A stretch of 20,143 nucleotides of DNA, taken from positions 1 to 20,143 of the IMG/VR virus record IMGVR_UViG_3300027963_000412, one strand, 5' to 3'. Shown here in pieces: positions 12,895 to 19,073 of the stretch; within the stretch, counting starts at the first letter, position 1; every line of letters starts with the position of its first letter. The notes beneath the pieces were generated by a model. That model worked only from the letters and a program-made list of their open reading frames with translations. It had not been told where the DNA came from and did no database searches. The translations under genes were made by a program, and so were the position numbers. This DNA comes from a virus.

Positions 12895-12915
12895 AGGGCC
12901 TCCTTCAGTCAGAAT

Positions 12916-12922
12916 TATTTAG
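12916..12922 (-). promoter_or_regulatory. Late promoter CTAAATA with ribosome-binding leader
   Basis: This minus-strand motif lies 21 nt before the ATG at 12894. The leader contains GAAGGAGG (12906 down to 12899). Confidence 0.65.
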
Positions 12923-12930
12923 GGAATTGC

Positions 12931-12958
12931 TTGACATCAACACCTCATAGAGTATATT
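12931..12958 (+). promoter_or_regulatory. Sigma70-like promoter TTGACA-N16-TATATT
   Basis: A perfect -35 box (12931-12936), a 16-bp spacer and TATATT (12953-12958). The ATG at 12990 follows AAAGGAAAG. Confidence 0.75.
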
Positions 12959-12989
12959 AAATCAACTTCTTATAAGAAAGGAAAGTTTT

Positions 12990-13226
12990 ATGGAAATTAC
13001 TACTGTTGATCGTCCGACTAAGCTTCAGAGAGTGTTTGATTTTATGCGTAGCGGCACCGCATTGACCGCTGGTGAGGCTCGCAAGCGTTTCCGCGTTAGC
13101 AACATGCGCGCAACGATGCATGATCTTCGTGAAGCCTTTGATCGTTTTGATATGAACTACGCTGTAGTTCGTGAGACAAAGAATGGTCGTTCGTACTACC
13201 GTGTCGTCCGTAATCGTTCTCGATAA
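12990..13226 (+). CDS. Small winged-helix/HTH DNA-binding protein (78 aa)
   Basis: Residues 9-52 read L-Q-R-V-F-D-F-M, then A-L-T-A-G-E-A-R-K-R-F-R-V-S-N-M-R-A-T-M-H-D-L-R, a typical helix-turn-helix in which L-T-A-G-E-A enters the second helix and S-N-M-R-A-T begins the recognition helix. The following Y-A-V-V-R and S-Y-Y-R-V-V strands make the wing. It is likely a DNA-binding regulator or accessory factor of the phage. It has the strongest host-type promoter of the window, a good ribosome-binding site, G/C-ending codons unlike most neighbours, and its own terminator, all pointing to high early expression as a single gene. Target unknown. Confidence 0.75.
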   Translation: MEITTVDRPTKLQRVFDFMRSGTALTAGEARKRFRVSNMRATMHDLREAFDRFDMNYAVVRETKNGRSYYRVVRNRSR

Positions 13227-13247
13227 AATTTAAAAAAGTTTTATCAA

Positions 13248-13275
13248 ATAAAACCCACTTAACGGTGGGTTTTAT
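13248..13275. terminator. Bidirectional terminator between convergent genes
   Basis: An 11-bp perfect stem, ATAAAACCCAC (13248-13258) and GTGGGTTTTAT (13265-13275), encloses loop TTAACG. T runs follow on both strands. It overlaps the stop codon of the minus-strand structural gene. Confidence 0.85.
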
Positions 13276-14546
13276 CCTATTTGCACATTTAAATCTAAAA
13301 TTACTGTTCCCTTGAATTCAACAAAAAGATTTCTTGGGGATGAAGATTCTTTGACATAAATTAAACTTGATTGGTCGTAACCCGGAGTACCAGTATAATA
13401 CAAATTATTTGTTACAATGTTTGTTTTTGTATTTTCTGAATATACTGTTACGGTATAACCTTGCAGCGATGGGTGACTTAAATCAATCTTGAATCCATTT
13501 GTAATACTGACACCAATTGAACTGGATTGTCTAAGTATATAAGATGTTGGGTAATTAACATACAAAGCTGCACTTGGGTTTCCAGAAGCATCGGTAGTTT
13601 CTATAATTTGAGCATAAACCAAAGCATCAAACAATTGAGATTTGTCTGATCTCGATGCATTAATGCCAGTATTTGAAAGATTGGAGCAAGAACTACATAC
13701 AACCCATTCAGTAGAATATGTTGATCCTTGGTATTGGCTTCTTAAAAATGCTTGAAGTTCATTTTGGTTTTCAAAACAATCTACTTGATCGCCTGTAGAA
13801 GTGTACACAACATAACAACCAGTAGTTTTTCTACTTTTTGAAAGTATTTCTGGATTAGCATTACCTCTTAAAAATTGAGTTATTGTTGTATTTGTTGTAG
13901 ATAAATTTTCGTTTGTTAATGTTACACCGGTATATATTAATTCTTTTTTATCTTTTAATTGTACTGATCCATTAACTAAAAGCTTTCCAGTATTTGAACA
14001 AGATCCAGATATTTCAACATATTCTTGTTTATTAAATATAGAACCTAAAATTCCTTTATTAACTACTGATTTAAATTTTCCATCATTTAAATTATTAACA
14101 ATCCAATTAGAAGTTGTACTACCTTTATAGGTGGTGGTATATTGGGGTGGATTCAAAAAGTTATTTGCAGTATAGTAACTATATGTAGAATCATAAGTAA
14201 AACCAGAAACAATTGAACCTATTATTAATCTATCATTTCCCGTCAGAGAAGAAAAACTAAACACACCAGAGATATCTTTTCTGACATTTACATACTCATC
14301 AAAATAATCACCATTTGATAAAGCAAATGTAGTTCCAGCTGGAGTAGATTTAAAAAGTTTAATTAAGGTTGATCTATCTGAAGTACTAAAACAGTTTGTA
14401 TAATCTATAAAACAAGTAGTACCAAGAATAGAAACATTTGGTGAAGAATTTACATAACTTTTTGTAAAAATGGGATCGTATGTGGATCCGTTAATTTCAA
14501 ATCCATAATTTTGAATTAATTGTGATGGATTTAAAAAATATGACAT
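13272..14546 (-). CDS. Virion structural protein, probably tail/fibre associated (424 aa)
   Basis: The protein is Ser/Thr/Asn/Gly/Tyr-rich and beta-rich throughout, with no signal peptide or membrane segment, as in phage fibre, neck or tail proteins. The start MSYFLNPSQLIQNYGFEING fits a structured N-terminal attachment region. A C-x2-C pair (CSSC, about residues 284-287) and scattered cysteines lie in the middle. The last 100 residues look like a compact beta domain (SLQGYTVTVYSENTK). No specific family was recognised. The start is one base after the stop of the 320-aa gene (TAAAATG), so the two are co-translated from one late promoter at 15532-15539 and probably form part of the same virion structure. 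Confidence 0.6.
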   Translation of the reverse strand: MSYFLNPSQLIQNYGFEINGSTYDPIFTKSYVNSSPNVSILGTTCFIDYTNCFSTSDRSTLIKLFKSTPAGTTFALSNGDYFDEYVNVRKDISGVFSFSSLTGNDRLIIGSIVSGFTYDSTYSYYTANNFLNPPQYTTTYKGSTTSNWIVNNLNDGKFKSVVNKGILGSIFNKQEYVEISGSCSNTGKLLVNGSVQLKDKKELIYTGVTLTNENLSTTNTTITQFLRGNANPEILSKSRKTTGCYVVYTSTGDQVDCFENQNELQAFLRSQYQGSTYSTEWVVCSSCSNLSNTGINASRSDKSQLFDALVYAQIIETTDASGNPSAALYVNYPTSYILRQSSSIGVSITNGFKIDLSHPSLQGYTVTVYSENTKTNIVTNNLYYTGTPGYDQSSLIYVKESSSPRNLFVEFKGTVILDLNVQIG

Positions 14547-14547
14547 T

Positions 14548-15510
14548 TTATGAAACTAGGTATGTTATTACTTGTGTTCCTGTATTTGAAACTGCAAAAA
14601 CTTTATTTGAGTTGTTTACTTTCAAATTAAAGCTTTCACCGGGATCTAATGCAAAACCATAAGATGATCCAATAAGTCCAGAAGTATTTCCTAGATAAAC
14701 AAAATCTGTATTTGTGGAAAGTGCTTTAATTGTTACTGCAGATGTTGCGGTGTATCCACCAGAATCAATCTGAGAAACACTAGCAGATGATACAGAAATT
14801 CTTCCTGTCTTAAATGCAGAAGGTACTGCTCCAGCGATACTTAAAATTTGTGAATTTAAAGTTCCAAGCGAATTGCTAATTCCGGCCATAGAAGCAAGAA
14901 TTGCATTATCATTAATACCAACAGTATTTCCAACAGTAACATTTACTGCTGTAGCACCAGAAAGTCCAACTACGGTTACTGTAGAAGGAATTGTTGCCGA
15001 AATTGTAGCTCCAGTTACATTTACATTTAATGCACCATTAGTTACAGTAGCAAAATTTCCACCAGTACTTGCAATGTTTACATAAACATATGTTGAGCCA
15101 GCCGGACCATATACAGAAATTGCATCATTTGTTTTGTTAATATATCTACCACCAGTAACTTCTACTTGCGCACCAGTTGCAGTACGGACGTATACTGGAG
15201 CTCCAGTGATACCCGATACTACTAAACTTCCAGATACGGGAACCGCAGTTCCGCTAGGAGTTCCTTGGATTGTAATTGTTCCTGTAAACCCAGCAATTGT
15301 AGCAGTCATTCCAGCTGCTACAGTTACGGGCAATGGATTGGAAGAAGATACGGGGGTGGCAGCTCCAGTAACACCATATGTGAGTTTAAAATATTGTGTG
15401 TAATAAGTATATCCACCGGCTACGTCTCTGATAGAGTCGGCACCAATGAATACGGTTGCTCCGCTGTTTAGTCCAATATAATTACTTCCAAAGTATGGTG
15501 AGATTGGCAT
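14548..15510 (-). CDS. Virion structural protein, low-complexity fibre-like (320 aa)
   Basis: The composition is extreme: Thr, Val, Gly, Ala, Ser and Ile dominate, with few charged residues and no Cys. A segment with S-S-S-N-P-L-P-V-T-V (about 55-65) resembles motifs that I recall in structural proteins of T4-like aquatic phages. Residues 65-220 alternate Thr/Val/Gly in short strands (GTITIQGTPSGTAVPVSG) and suggest a trimeric beta-helical shaft. The C-terminal 90 residues (ALDPGESFNLKVNNSNKVF) look like a small beta domain. An exact late promoter and an AAGGA ribosome-binding site precede it. Tail fibre or head decoration are both possible. Open frames on the opposite strand are artefacts of the repetitive codons. 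Confidence 0.65.
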   Translation of the reverse strand: MPISPYFGSNYIGLNSGATVFIGADSIRDVAGGYTYYTQYFKLTYGVTGAATPVSSSNPLPVTVAAGMTATIAGFTGTITIQGTPSGTAVPVSGSLVVSGITGAPVYVRTATGAQVEVTGGRYINKTNDAISVYGPAGSTYVYVNIASTGGNFATVTNGALNVNVTGATISATIPSTVTVVGLSGATAVNVTVGNTVGINDNAILASMAGISNSLGTLNSQILSIAGAVPSAFKTGRISVSSASVSQIDSGGYTATSAVTIKALSTNTDFVYLGNTSGLIGSSYGFALDPGESFNLKVNNSNKVFAVSNTGTQVITYLVS

Positions 15511-15531
15511 TTTTAATCCTTATGTCTAGAA

Positions 15532-15539
15532 TATTTATA
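15532..15539 (-). promoter_or_regulatory. Late promoter TATAAATA with ribosome-binding leader
   Basis: This minus-strand exact consensus lies 21 nt before the ATG at 15510. AAGGA lies 8-9 nt upstream of the ATG. Confidence 0.75.
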
Positions 15540-15551
15540 TTCTATTATTTA

Positions 15552-15580
15552 TTGGATTTATTCCAATTCAGGTGTAAAAT
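15552..15580 (+). promoter_or_regulatory. Possible sigma70-like promoter for gene 33
   Basis: TTGGAT, 17 bp, TAAAAT, then 6 nt to the ATG at 15587. The match is moderate and no ribosome-binding site follows. Confidence 0.4.
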
Positions 15581-15586
15581 AATCTC

Positions 15587-15820
15587 ATGTACATAGACGA
15601 TTCTGCAAAAGAACAATTTTCAAATAAAGTTATAGCCCGAGTAACAAATACAAAAATGAGTTTTATGGATTGTATACTTGAGATTACCGAAGAAATGGGA
15701 TTAGACCCTTCTGCATCGGCTAAACTTTTAACCAAACCAATAATTGAAAAAATAGAACAAGAAGCTAAAAATTTACATCTTTTAAAAAAGAAGAAATCCA
15801 AAAAGCTTCCGCTTGACTAA
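15587..15820 (+). CDS. 33: Late transcription coactivator, gp33-like (77 aa)
   Basis: In T4, gp33 bridges host RNA polymerase and the sliding clamp gp45 to activate late promoters recognised by gp55. This protein has the right size and layout for the short gp33 of T4-like cyanophages: M-Y-I-D-D at the start, a helical core with I-T-E-E-M-G-L-D-P-S-A-S-A-K-L-L-T-K-P-I, then E-A-K-N-L-H-L-L and a basic stretch before the end K-L-P-L-D. The last residues could be the clamp-binding tail, although T4 gp33 ends with a more acidic/hydrophobic motif. It sits immediately before gene 32, a pairing I recall from cyanophages. The assignment rests on pattern memory and context. The many late promoters in the window agree with it. 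Confidence 0.65.
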   Translation: MYIDDSAKEQFSNKVIARVTNTKMSFMDCILEITEEMGLDPSASAKLLTKPIIEKIEQEAKNLHLLKKKKSKKLPLD

Positions 15821-15840
15821 ACAGAACTCTGATACATAAT
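15813..15840 (+). promoter_or_regulatory. Sigma70-like promoter for gene 32
   Basis: TTGACT (15813-15818), 16 bp and CATAAT (15835-15840), overlapping the end of gene 33. The transcript would carry the hairpin at 15856-15872. Confidence 0.5.
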
Positions 15841-15855
15841 GATAGAACTTATAGG

Positions 15856-15872
15856 CCAAGGTAGATCCTTGG
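15856..15872 (+). promoter_or_regulatory. Leader hairpin upstream of gene 32
   Basis: CCAAGG-TAGAT-CCTTGG forms a perfect 6-bp stem 14 nt before the ATG at 15887. Its 3' arm overlaps the only SD-like GGGGA. The following AAGAAGATACT is unstructured. T4 gene 32 is repressed at translation by gp32 binding next to a leader pseudoknot, and this could be the counterpart. Confidence 0.45.
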
Positions 15873-15886
15873 GGAAAGAAGATACT

Positions 15887-16744
15887 ATGTCAAATTTTGC
15901 AGATTTTAAGAAGAAGAGTAAGAACTCAGTCGCATCTCTAACCGAGCGTATGGATAAACTCACCTCTAAGGAGAGTTACAAGGACGAGCGTCTTTGGAAG
16001 CCCGGTATTGATAAGTCGGGAAATGGATACGCTGTAATCCGCTTCCTGCCTGAAATTCAGGGTGAAGATACACCATTCGTGTCTGTGTACAGCCATGCTT
16101 TCAAGGGCAAGGGTGGTTGGCTTTTTGAAAATTGCCCAACTACAATTGGCGAGAAGTGCCCCATTTGTCAATCTAATACTGAACTCTGGAATAGTGGTAT
16201 CGAAGATGACAAGAACATTGCACGGAATCGTAAGCGTAAATTGACTTACTTCTCCAATATTCTTGTGATCGAAGATCCTGCCAATCCAGAAAACAAGGGA
16301 AAGGTTTTTCTTTACCAGTATGGCACAAAGATCTTCCAGAAGATTCAGAGCCTTGCTCACCCTGAGTATCAGGATGAGGTTGCAGTTGATCCATTCAACT
16401 TCTGGACTGGTGCAGACTTTAAGATCAAGATTCGTAATGTCGGAGGTTACGTTAACTATGATCGTTCGGAGTTTGCATCTCCTGCCCCGCTTCTTGGTGG
16501 AGATGACAAGAAGCTAGAGGAACTTTGGAAGAAGCAGTATCCTCTAAAGCCATTTGTTGAGAAGAACCAGTTCAAGAGTTTTGCCGAACTCAATGAACGA
16601 TACAAGAAGGCTGTTGGTGATGATGTTCGTGCTCAGTTTACTGAAAGCAAGAGCATTGAGGATGATGTGGCAGACACGGTAGTGTCTGAAGACATTGAGG
16701 AAAAGGATCCTCTAAAGTACTTCTCCGAGATGGAGAATGATTGA
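15887..16744 (+). CDS. 32: Single-stranded DNA-binding protein gp32
   Basis: gp32 coats single-stranded DNA in replication, recombination and repair. Seen here are a basic N-terminus for cooperative binding (F-A-D-F-K-K-K-S-K, then residues to about 30) and an OB-fold core with W37-K-P, Y48-A-V-I-R-F-L-P. The zinc site is H70, C83, C91 and C94, matching T4 H64, C77, C87 and C90 in order and near-equal spacing. A C-terminal acidic tail (about residues 245-285, E-D-I-E-E-K-D-P) recruits partners. The protein is 285 aa; T4 gp32 is 301. I start at ATG 15887 because MSNFADFKKK matches the family; an in-frame ATG at 15839 would add a foreign 16-residue extension. Codons are more G/C-rich than its neighbours, as expected for an abundant protein. 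A strong terminator follows. Confidence 0.95.
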   Translation: MSNFADFKKKSKNSVASLTERMDKLTSKESYKDERLWKPGIDKSGNGYAVIRFLPEIQGEDTPFVSVYSHAFKGKGGWLFENCPTTIGEKCPICQSNTELWNSGIEDDKNIARNRKRKLTYFSNILVIEDPANPENKGKVFLYQYGTKIFQKIQSLAHPEYQDEVAVDPFNFWTGADFKIKIRNVGGYVNYDRSEFASPAPLLGGDDKKLEELWKKQYPLKPFVEKNQFKSFAELNERYKKAVGDDVRAQFTESKSIEDDVADTVVSEDIEEKDPLKYFSEMEND

Positions 16745-16745
16745 G

Positions 16746-16772
16746 AAAAGCCCCCGCAAGGGGGCTTTTTTT
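16746..16772. terminator. Strong terminator after gene 32
   Basis: A 10-bp stem, AAAAGCCCCC / GGGGGCTTTT, with GCAA tetraloop is followed by T residues (T run 16766-16772). On the minus strand it also ends in TTTT, so it can stop the convergent operon. Confidence 0.95.
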
Positions 16773-17196
16773 ATGCCCAATATGGAAATCGACTAAATCT
16801 TTCTCTTCTATTAACAAATATTAAATTTGTAGGATCTACTGTAGGTTTTTCTTCAAATTTATTTGCAGCTTTTGGATCGGGAATCCAACGATTTACCAAT
16901 TGATTTGAATTACTATCTATCTGTGATTGAAGTGAATCTACTGCAGTTTTTAAATTATTATAACTATCTTCTGCATTAAATTTTATAGATAAATCAAGTG
17001 CTGTTTTAGATACCTCTGCTTGTGTATTTGTTTTTATATTAACTTGTGTTGCAGTATAAGGTAAACTAGGTGGCAAATTAACTTCTGCCTGTTCAACCGA
17101 TGCAGAAGGTGATTGTATAGAAGATGGTGTTATAGCCGAAGAAAAGATTTGTTTTTCTGCATCAACATCAATAGCTATGTTATTTTCATCATTCAT
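16771..17196 (-). CDS. Hypothetical protein at the end of the baseplate operon (141 aa)
   Basis: No family was recognised. Residues 1-60 are Ser/Pro/Ala-rich and probably disordered. Residues 62-105 are helical (A-L-D-L-S-I-K-F, then L-K-T-A-V-D-S-L-Q-S-Q-I) and could form a coiled coil. The C-terminus ends in R-R-E-R-F-S-R-F-P-Y-W-A. The ATG overlaps the stop of the frameshifted extension of the gp26-like gene (ATGA), which ties its translation to that frame. The stop lies in the T run of the gene 32 terminator. Position in an operon with gp4 and hub proteins suggests a baseplate or assembly role. Confidence 0.6.
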   Translation of the reverse strand: MNDENNIAIDVDAEKQIFSSAITPSSIQSPSASVEQAEVNLPPSLPYTATQVNIKTNTQAEVSKTALDLSIKFNAEDSYNNLKTAVDSLQSQIDSNSNQLVNRWIPDPKAANKFEEKPTVDPTNLIFVNRRERFSRFPYWA

Positions 17197-17402
17197 AACT
17201 GCATCCCACTTCCAAGATTATAAGCATTTGCCATTTGTTCATGTTTCTTTTGTTCTTGGTATTCAACAATAAGTTTAACATAGATTTCTCTTTCCCACCA
17301 AATCATACTGTCTATATCTACCAAGTTCCATCCAAAATTATTTATTAAGGTAAAGTTTGTCGTAAAATAATCTCTTAAATCAAAAAACTTTACCGAGAGA
17401 TA
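17193..17402 (-). CDS. -1 frame extension of the gp26-like protein (69 codons), expressed by frameshift
   Basis: This is an open frame of 69 sense codons ending in TGA at 17195-17193, overlapping the end of the gp26-like gene in its -1 frame. It has no start codon near its beginning: the first ATG would give only 37 residues without a ribosome-binding site. The translation is plainly protein-like: F-F-D-L-R-D-Y-F, then F-G-W-N-L-V-D-I-D-S-M-I-W-W-E-R-E-I-Y-V-K-L and a charged, helical end. The D-x-M-x-x-W-E-R-x-I-Y pattern recalls the small hub-assembly proteins (gp51-like) and the T part of tail assembly chaperones in other phages. Frameshifting at 17408-17402 would give a fused product of about 286 residues. 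It could alternatively be a separate gene whose start was lost. Confidence 0.65.
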   Translation of the reverse strand, partial: YLSVKFFDLRDYFTTNFTLINNFGWNLVDIDSMIWWEREIYVKLIVEYQEQKKHEQMANAYNLGSGMQL

Positions 17403-17421
17403 AAAAAACTTAAAATGCCAC
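17349..17421 (-). promoter_or_regulatory. Programmed -1 ribosomal frameshift signal
   Basis: Read on the minus strand: an SD-like AAGGAGG near 17427-17421 lies 12 nt (17420-17409) before the slippery heptamer T_TTT_TTT at 17408-17402, which is in the gp26-like frame (codons AGT-TTT-TTT-ATC). Then comes a 7-nt spacer (ATCTCTC). A 10-bp perfect stem follows, GGTAAAGTTT (17394-17385) with AAACTTTACC (17358-17349), around a 26-nt loop. The zero-frame stop TAA lies inside the stem. All parts match the dnaX-type bacterial -1 signal. Frameshifting itself is inferred. Confidence 0.75.
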
Positions 17422-18052
17422 TGACCTCCTTTTCACCTTCGCTCGTATTAAGCATAACATATAGTTCTGGCATTTTATTTAAAAATTTTTCTAACTTGGG
17501 TACAACATTTAGAGGCAAATTGTCTATCATATTCTTCATTTCATCATTGATAAATCTATCTACATAAAAAATCTCACCATTTAATATAATTTTATGAATA
17601 CAGGATTTAATCAAATATTCTTGATCTAATGAAGGCAGTTTTAATAAATCTTTAATTTTTGGAGTATGCAACATTAAACTCATTTTATCATTAAGTTTAA
17701 TTGTTTCTTCTATAAGACTATTTTTGTTTTTTATATCATATATGAATACTTGAATTTTTTCTTTATTGTAAATTAAATTTAGATATTCATCTACGCTTTT
17801 TGCTCTAATTTGCAAAAACAAAAACTCAGCATCGGCCAGACATAAATTTAAAACATCAACACCTTCCGTGTTTAATTTTAATAAATCAACCATAGCATTT
17901 AATGCTAATTTTTTATTTTCTTCTTGTAATACTATTGAAATGTTTTTGGCATCTTTTACACGAAATGGTGTAAATGTTACCTTTTTTTGTAAAAATGGTA
18001 ATGTAGTTTCATATCTTGGTAATAAATTTTCTAATGATTTGATAATATTCAT
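17390..18052 (-). CDS. 26: Baseplate hub assembly protein, gp26-like
   Basis: This resembles the T4 baseplate protein family represented by gp26 (PF12322, as I recall): L-P-x-Y-x-T-x-L-P at the start, F-x-P-F-R-V-K-D-A-K near residue 30, and C-L-A-D-A-E-F-L-F-L-Q-I-R-A-K-S-V-D-E at about 90-108. Members help to assemble the hub in the centre of the baseplate. Length is 220 aa from ATG at 18052; a GTG one codon upstream is possible, but AAAGG lies 7 nt from the ATG. The C-terminal part is helical and charged. The gene follows the tube-like gene by 10 bp. The last codons hold a slippery T_TTT_TTT, so a longer product with 69 extra residues is predicted. Confidence 0.65.
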   Translation of the reverse strand: MNIIKSLENLLPRYETTLPFLQKKVTFTPFRVKDAKNISIVLQEENKKLALNAMVDLLKLNTEGVDVLNLCLADAEFLFLQIRAKSVDEYLNLIYNKEKIQVFIYDIKNKNSLIEETIKLNDKMSLMLHTPKIKDLLKLPSLDQEYLIKSCIHKIILNGEIFYVDRFINDEMKNMIDNLPLNVVPKLEKFLNKMPELYVMLNTSEGEKEVSGILSFFISR

Positions 18053-18062
18053 CACTTAACCT

Positions 18063-18626
18063 TTATGTAAAAATAAAATCTCTGTACATAAACAATACTT
18101 GATATACCGAATATTCATTTTGGCGCAACATAGTCAAATCTAAAGGCATAGTTTCAATTGGATATACTTCAAAAAATGTGTATGTTCGATTGATGTTTCC
18201 ATTTAAATCTAACAAATTTATATTCATTTTAGAATTGTAAATAATATCATCATAAAAAGATAATTGAAACGGTGCACTAATGGTTCCACGTTGTCTTCCG
18301 CCAGAGTATATAAGATTAAACCATTTATCAAACAAATCTGTAATAAAATTATCGTTAGTTATGGCAAAACTAACAAGAACTCCTTGTGGAAATTTTTGAT
18401 AACGTGGTACAGTTCTTCCCAAACCATAACCAGCCAAATTATCAGCTACACCATCAATTGCTCTGGCTCCAATAGATATGGCCAACGGTTGTACATCCTC
18501 GTTTGATAATACTAATGATGGTGGAAGGCCATCAAAAGACATTGAAAATCTATTTGATCTTTGTAATCCATTATGGCGATCAAAATAATTTTTAATATTG
18601 ATTATTGAATTGGTGTTGTTAGCCAT
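18063..18626 (-). CDS. Tail-tube-like baseplate protein (gp54/gp19-like fold)
   Basis: The 187-aa protein has the layout of T4-type tube proteins: N-R-F-S-M-S-F-D-G-L-P near residue 25, P-L-A-I-S-I-G-A-R-A at about 47-56, G-L-G-R-T-V-P-R-Y-Q-K-F-P near 70, then D-L-F-D-K-W-F-N-L-I and a C-terminal F-F-E-V-Y-P-I-E-T-M-P-L-D-L plus V-Y-Q-V-L-F-M-Y-R-D. This pattern is shared by the tail tube protein gp19 and by the baseplate-tube adaptors gp48 and gp54. Size and operon place it closer to a gp54-type junction protein than to the major tube protein, but gp54 of T4 is longer (320 aa). It overlaps the gp4 gene by 8 bp and leads into the gp26-like gene. Confidence 0.6.
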   Translation of the reverse strand: MANNTNSIINIKNYFDRHNGLQRSNRFSMSFDGLPPSLVLSNEDVQPLAISIGARAIDGVADNLAGYGLGRTVPRYQKFPQGVLVSFAITNDNFITDLFDKWFNLIYSGGRQRGTISAPFQLSFYDDIIYNSKMNINLLDLNGNINRTYTFFEVYPIETMPLDLTMLRQNEYSVYQVLFMYRDFIFT

Positions 18627-19038
18627 TGTTGAATAAATCTTTTTCTGTTACAATTTTAAAAACGATATTATGAATATCGCAATATTTTTTTGCAGCCTGC
18701 CATTTTGCGGTATTTATTATCCAAGTTGCTTTTTCTTTCTTGGATGCGTTTTCTTTTAAATATGTTTGTTTTTTTGGTTTTACTTCTACCATCCAGTTAT
18801 GTAAACCAGCAGAGTTTTTAAATTGAATTAAAAAGTCTGGATAGTAGTTGTGTACTTTTTTATCTAATGGACTAACATATGGTATAGAAATTTCTTCTGA
18901 AGACCATTTTATAATGTTTGGCGTTTCATCACAAAACTTACAAACATTTCGCTCCCATAAGGATCTGCATACTATTTTTGATGCATCCCCAGCATACTTT
19001 TTAGGATTTTTGGGATTGTATACCGATTTATAGGCCAT
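18619..19038 (-). CDS. 4: Head completion nuclease-fold protein gp4
   Basis: This is an excellent match to T4 gp4 (also called gp50) over its whole 139 aa: Y-N-P-K-N-P-K-K-Y-A-G-D, then R-S-L-W-E-R, the I-K-W-S-S-E-E-I-x-I-P-Y stretch, S-P-L-D-K-K-V-H-N-Y-Y-P-D-F, V-E-V-K-P-K-K-Q-T, and W-x-x-A-K-K-Y-C. P-D-F plus E-V-K form the PD-(D/E)xK nuclease core. In T4, gp4 finishes the DNA-filled head before tail joining. It opens the minus-strand operon with the tube-like, gp26-like and 141-aa genes. The late motif CTAAATA is 6 nt before the ATG, so the message should be almost leaderless. Confidence 0.9.
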   Translation of the reverse strand: MAYKSVYNPKNPKKYAGDASKIVCRSLWERNVCKFCDETPNIIKWSSEEISIPYVSPLDKKVHNYYPDFLIQFKNSAGLHNWMVEVKPKKQTYLKENASKKEKATWIINTAKWQAAKKYCDIHNIVFKIVTEKDLFNNG

Positions 19039-19044
19039 ATAAAA

Positions 19045-19051
19045 TATTTAG
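19045..19051 (-). promoter_or_regulatory. Late promoter CTAAATA, 6 nt before the gp4 ATG
   Basis: The minus strand reads CTAAATATTTTATATG. It is one half of a divergent pair in a 35-bp gap. Confidence 0.7.
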
Positions 19052-19060
19052 GTATTTTGT

Positions 19061-19067
19061 CTAAATA
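19061..19067 (+). promoter_or_regulatory. Late promoter CTAAATA, 6 nt before the gp48 ATG
   Basis: The plus strand reads CTAAATATTAGATATG. It is the mirror partner of the motif at 19045-19051, with identical spacing. Confidence 0.7.
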
Positions 19068-19073
19068 TTAGAT

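Noticed and set aside
14873-15403. Plus-strand frames rich in Val, Pro and Thr
   Set aside because: Antisense images of the Thr/Val/Gly-rich structural gene at 14548-15510; repetitive codons keep them open.
15839-15886. In-frame upstream ATG for gene 32
   Set aside because: It would add 16 residues unknown in gp32 and start inside the promoter -10 region; the ATG at 15887 matches the family start.
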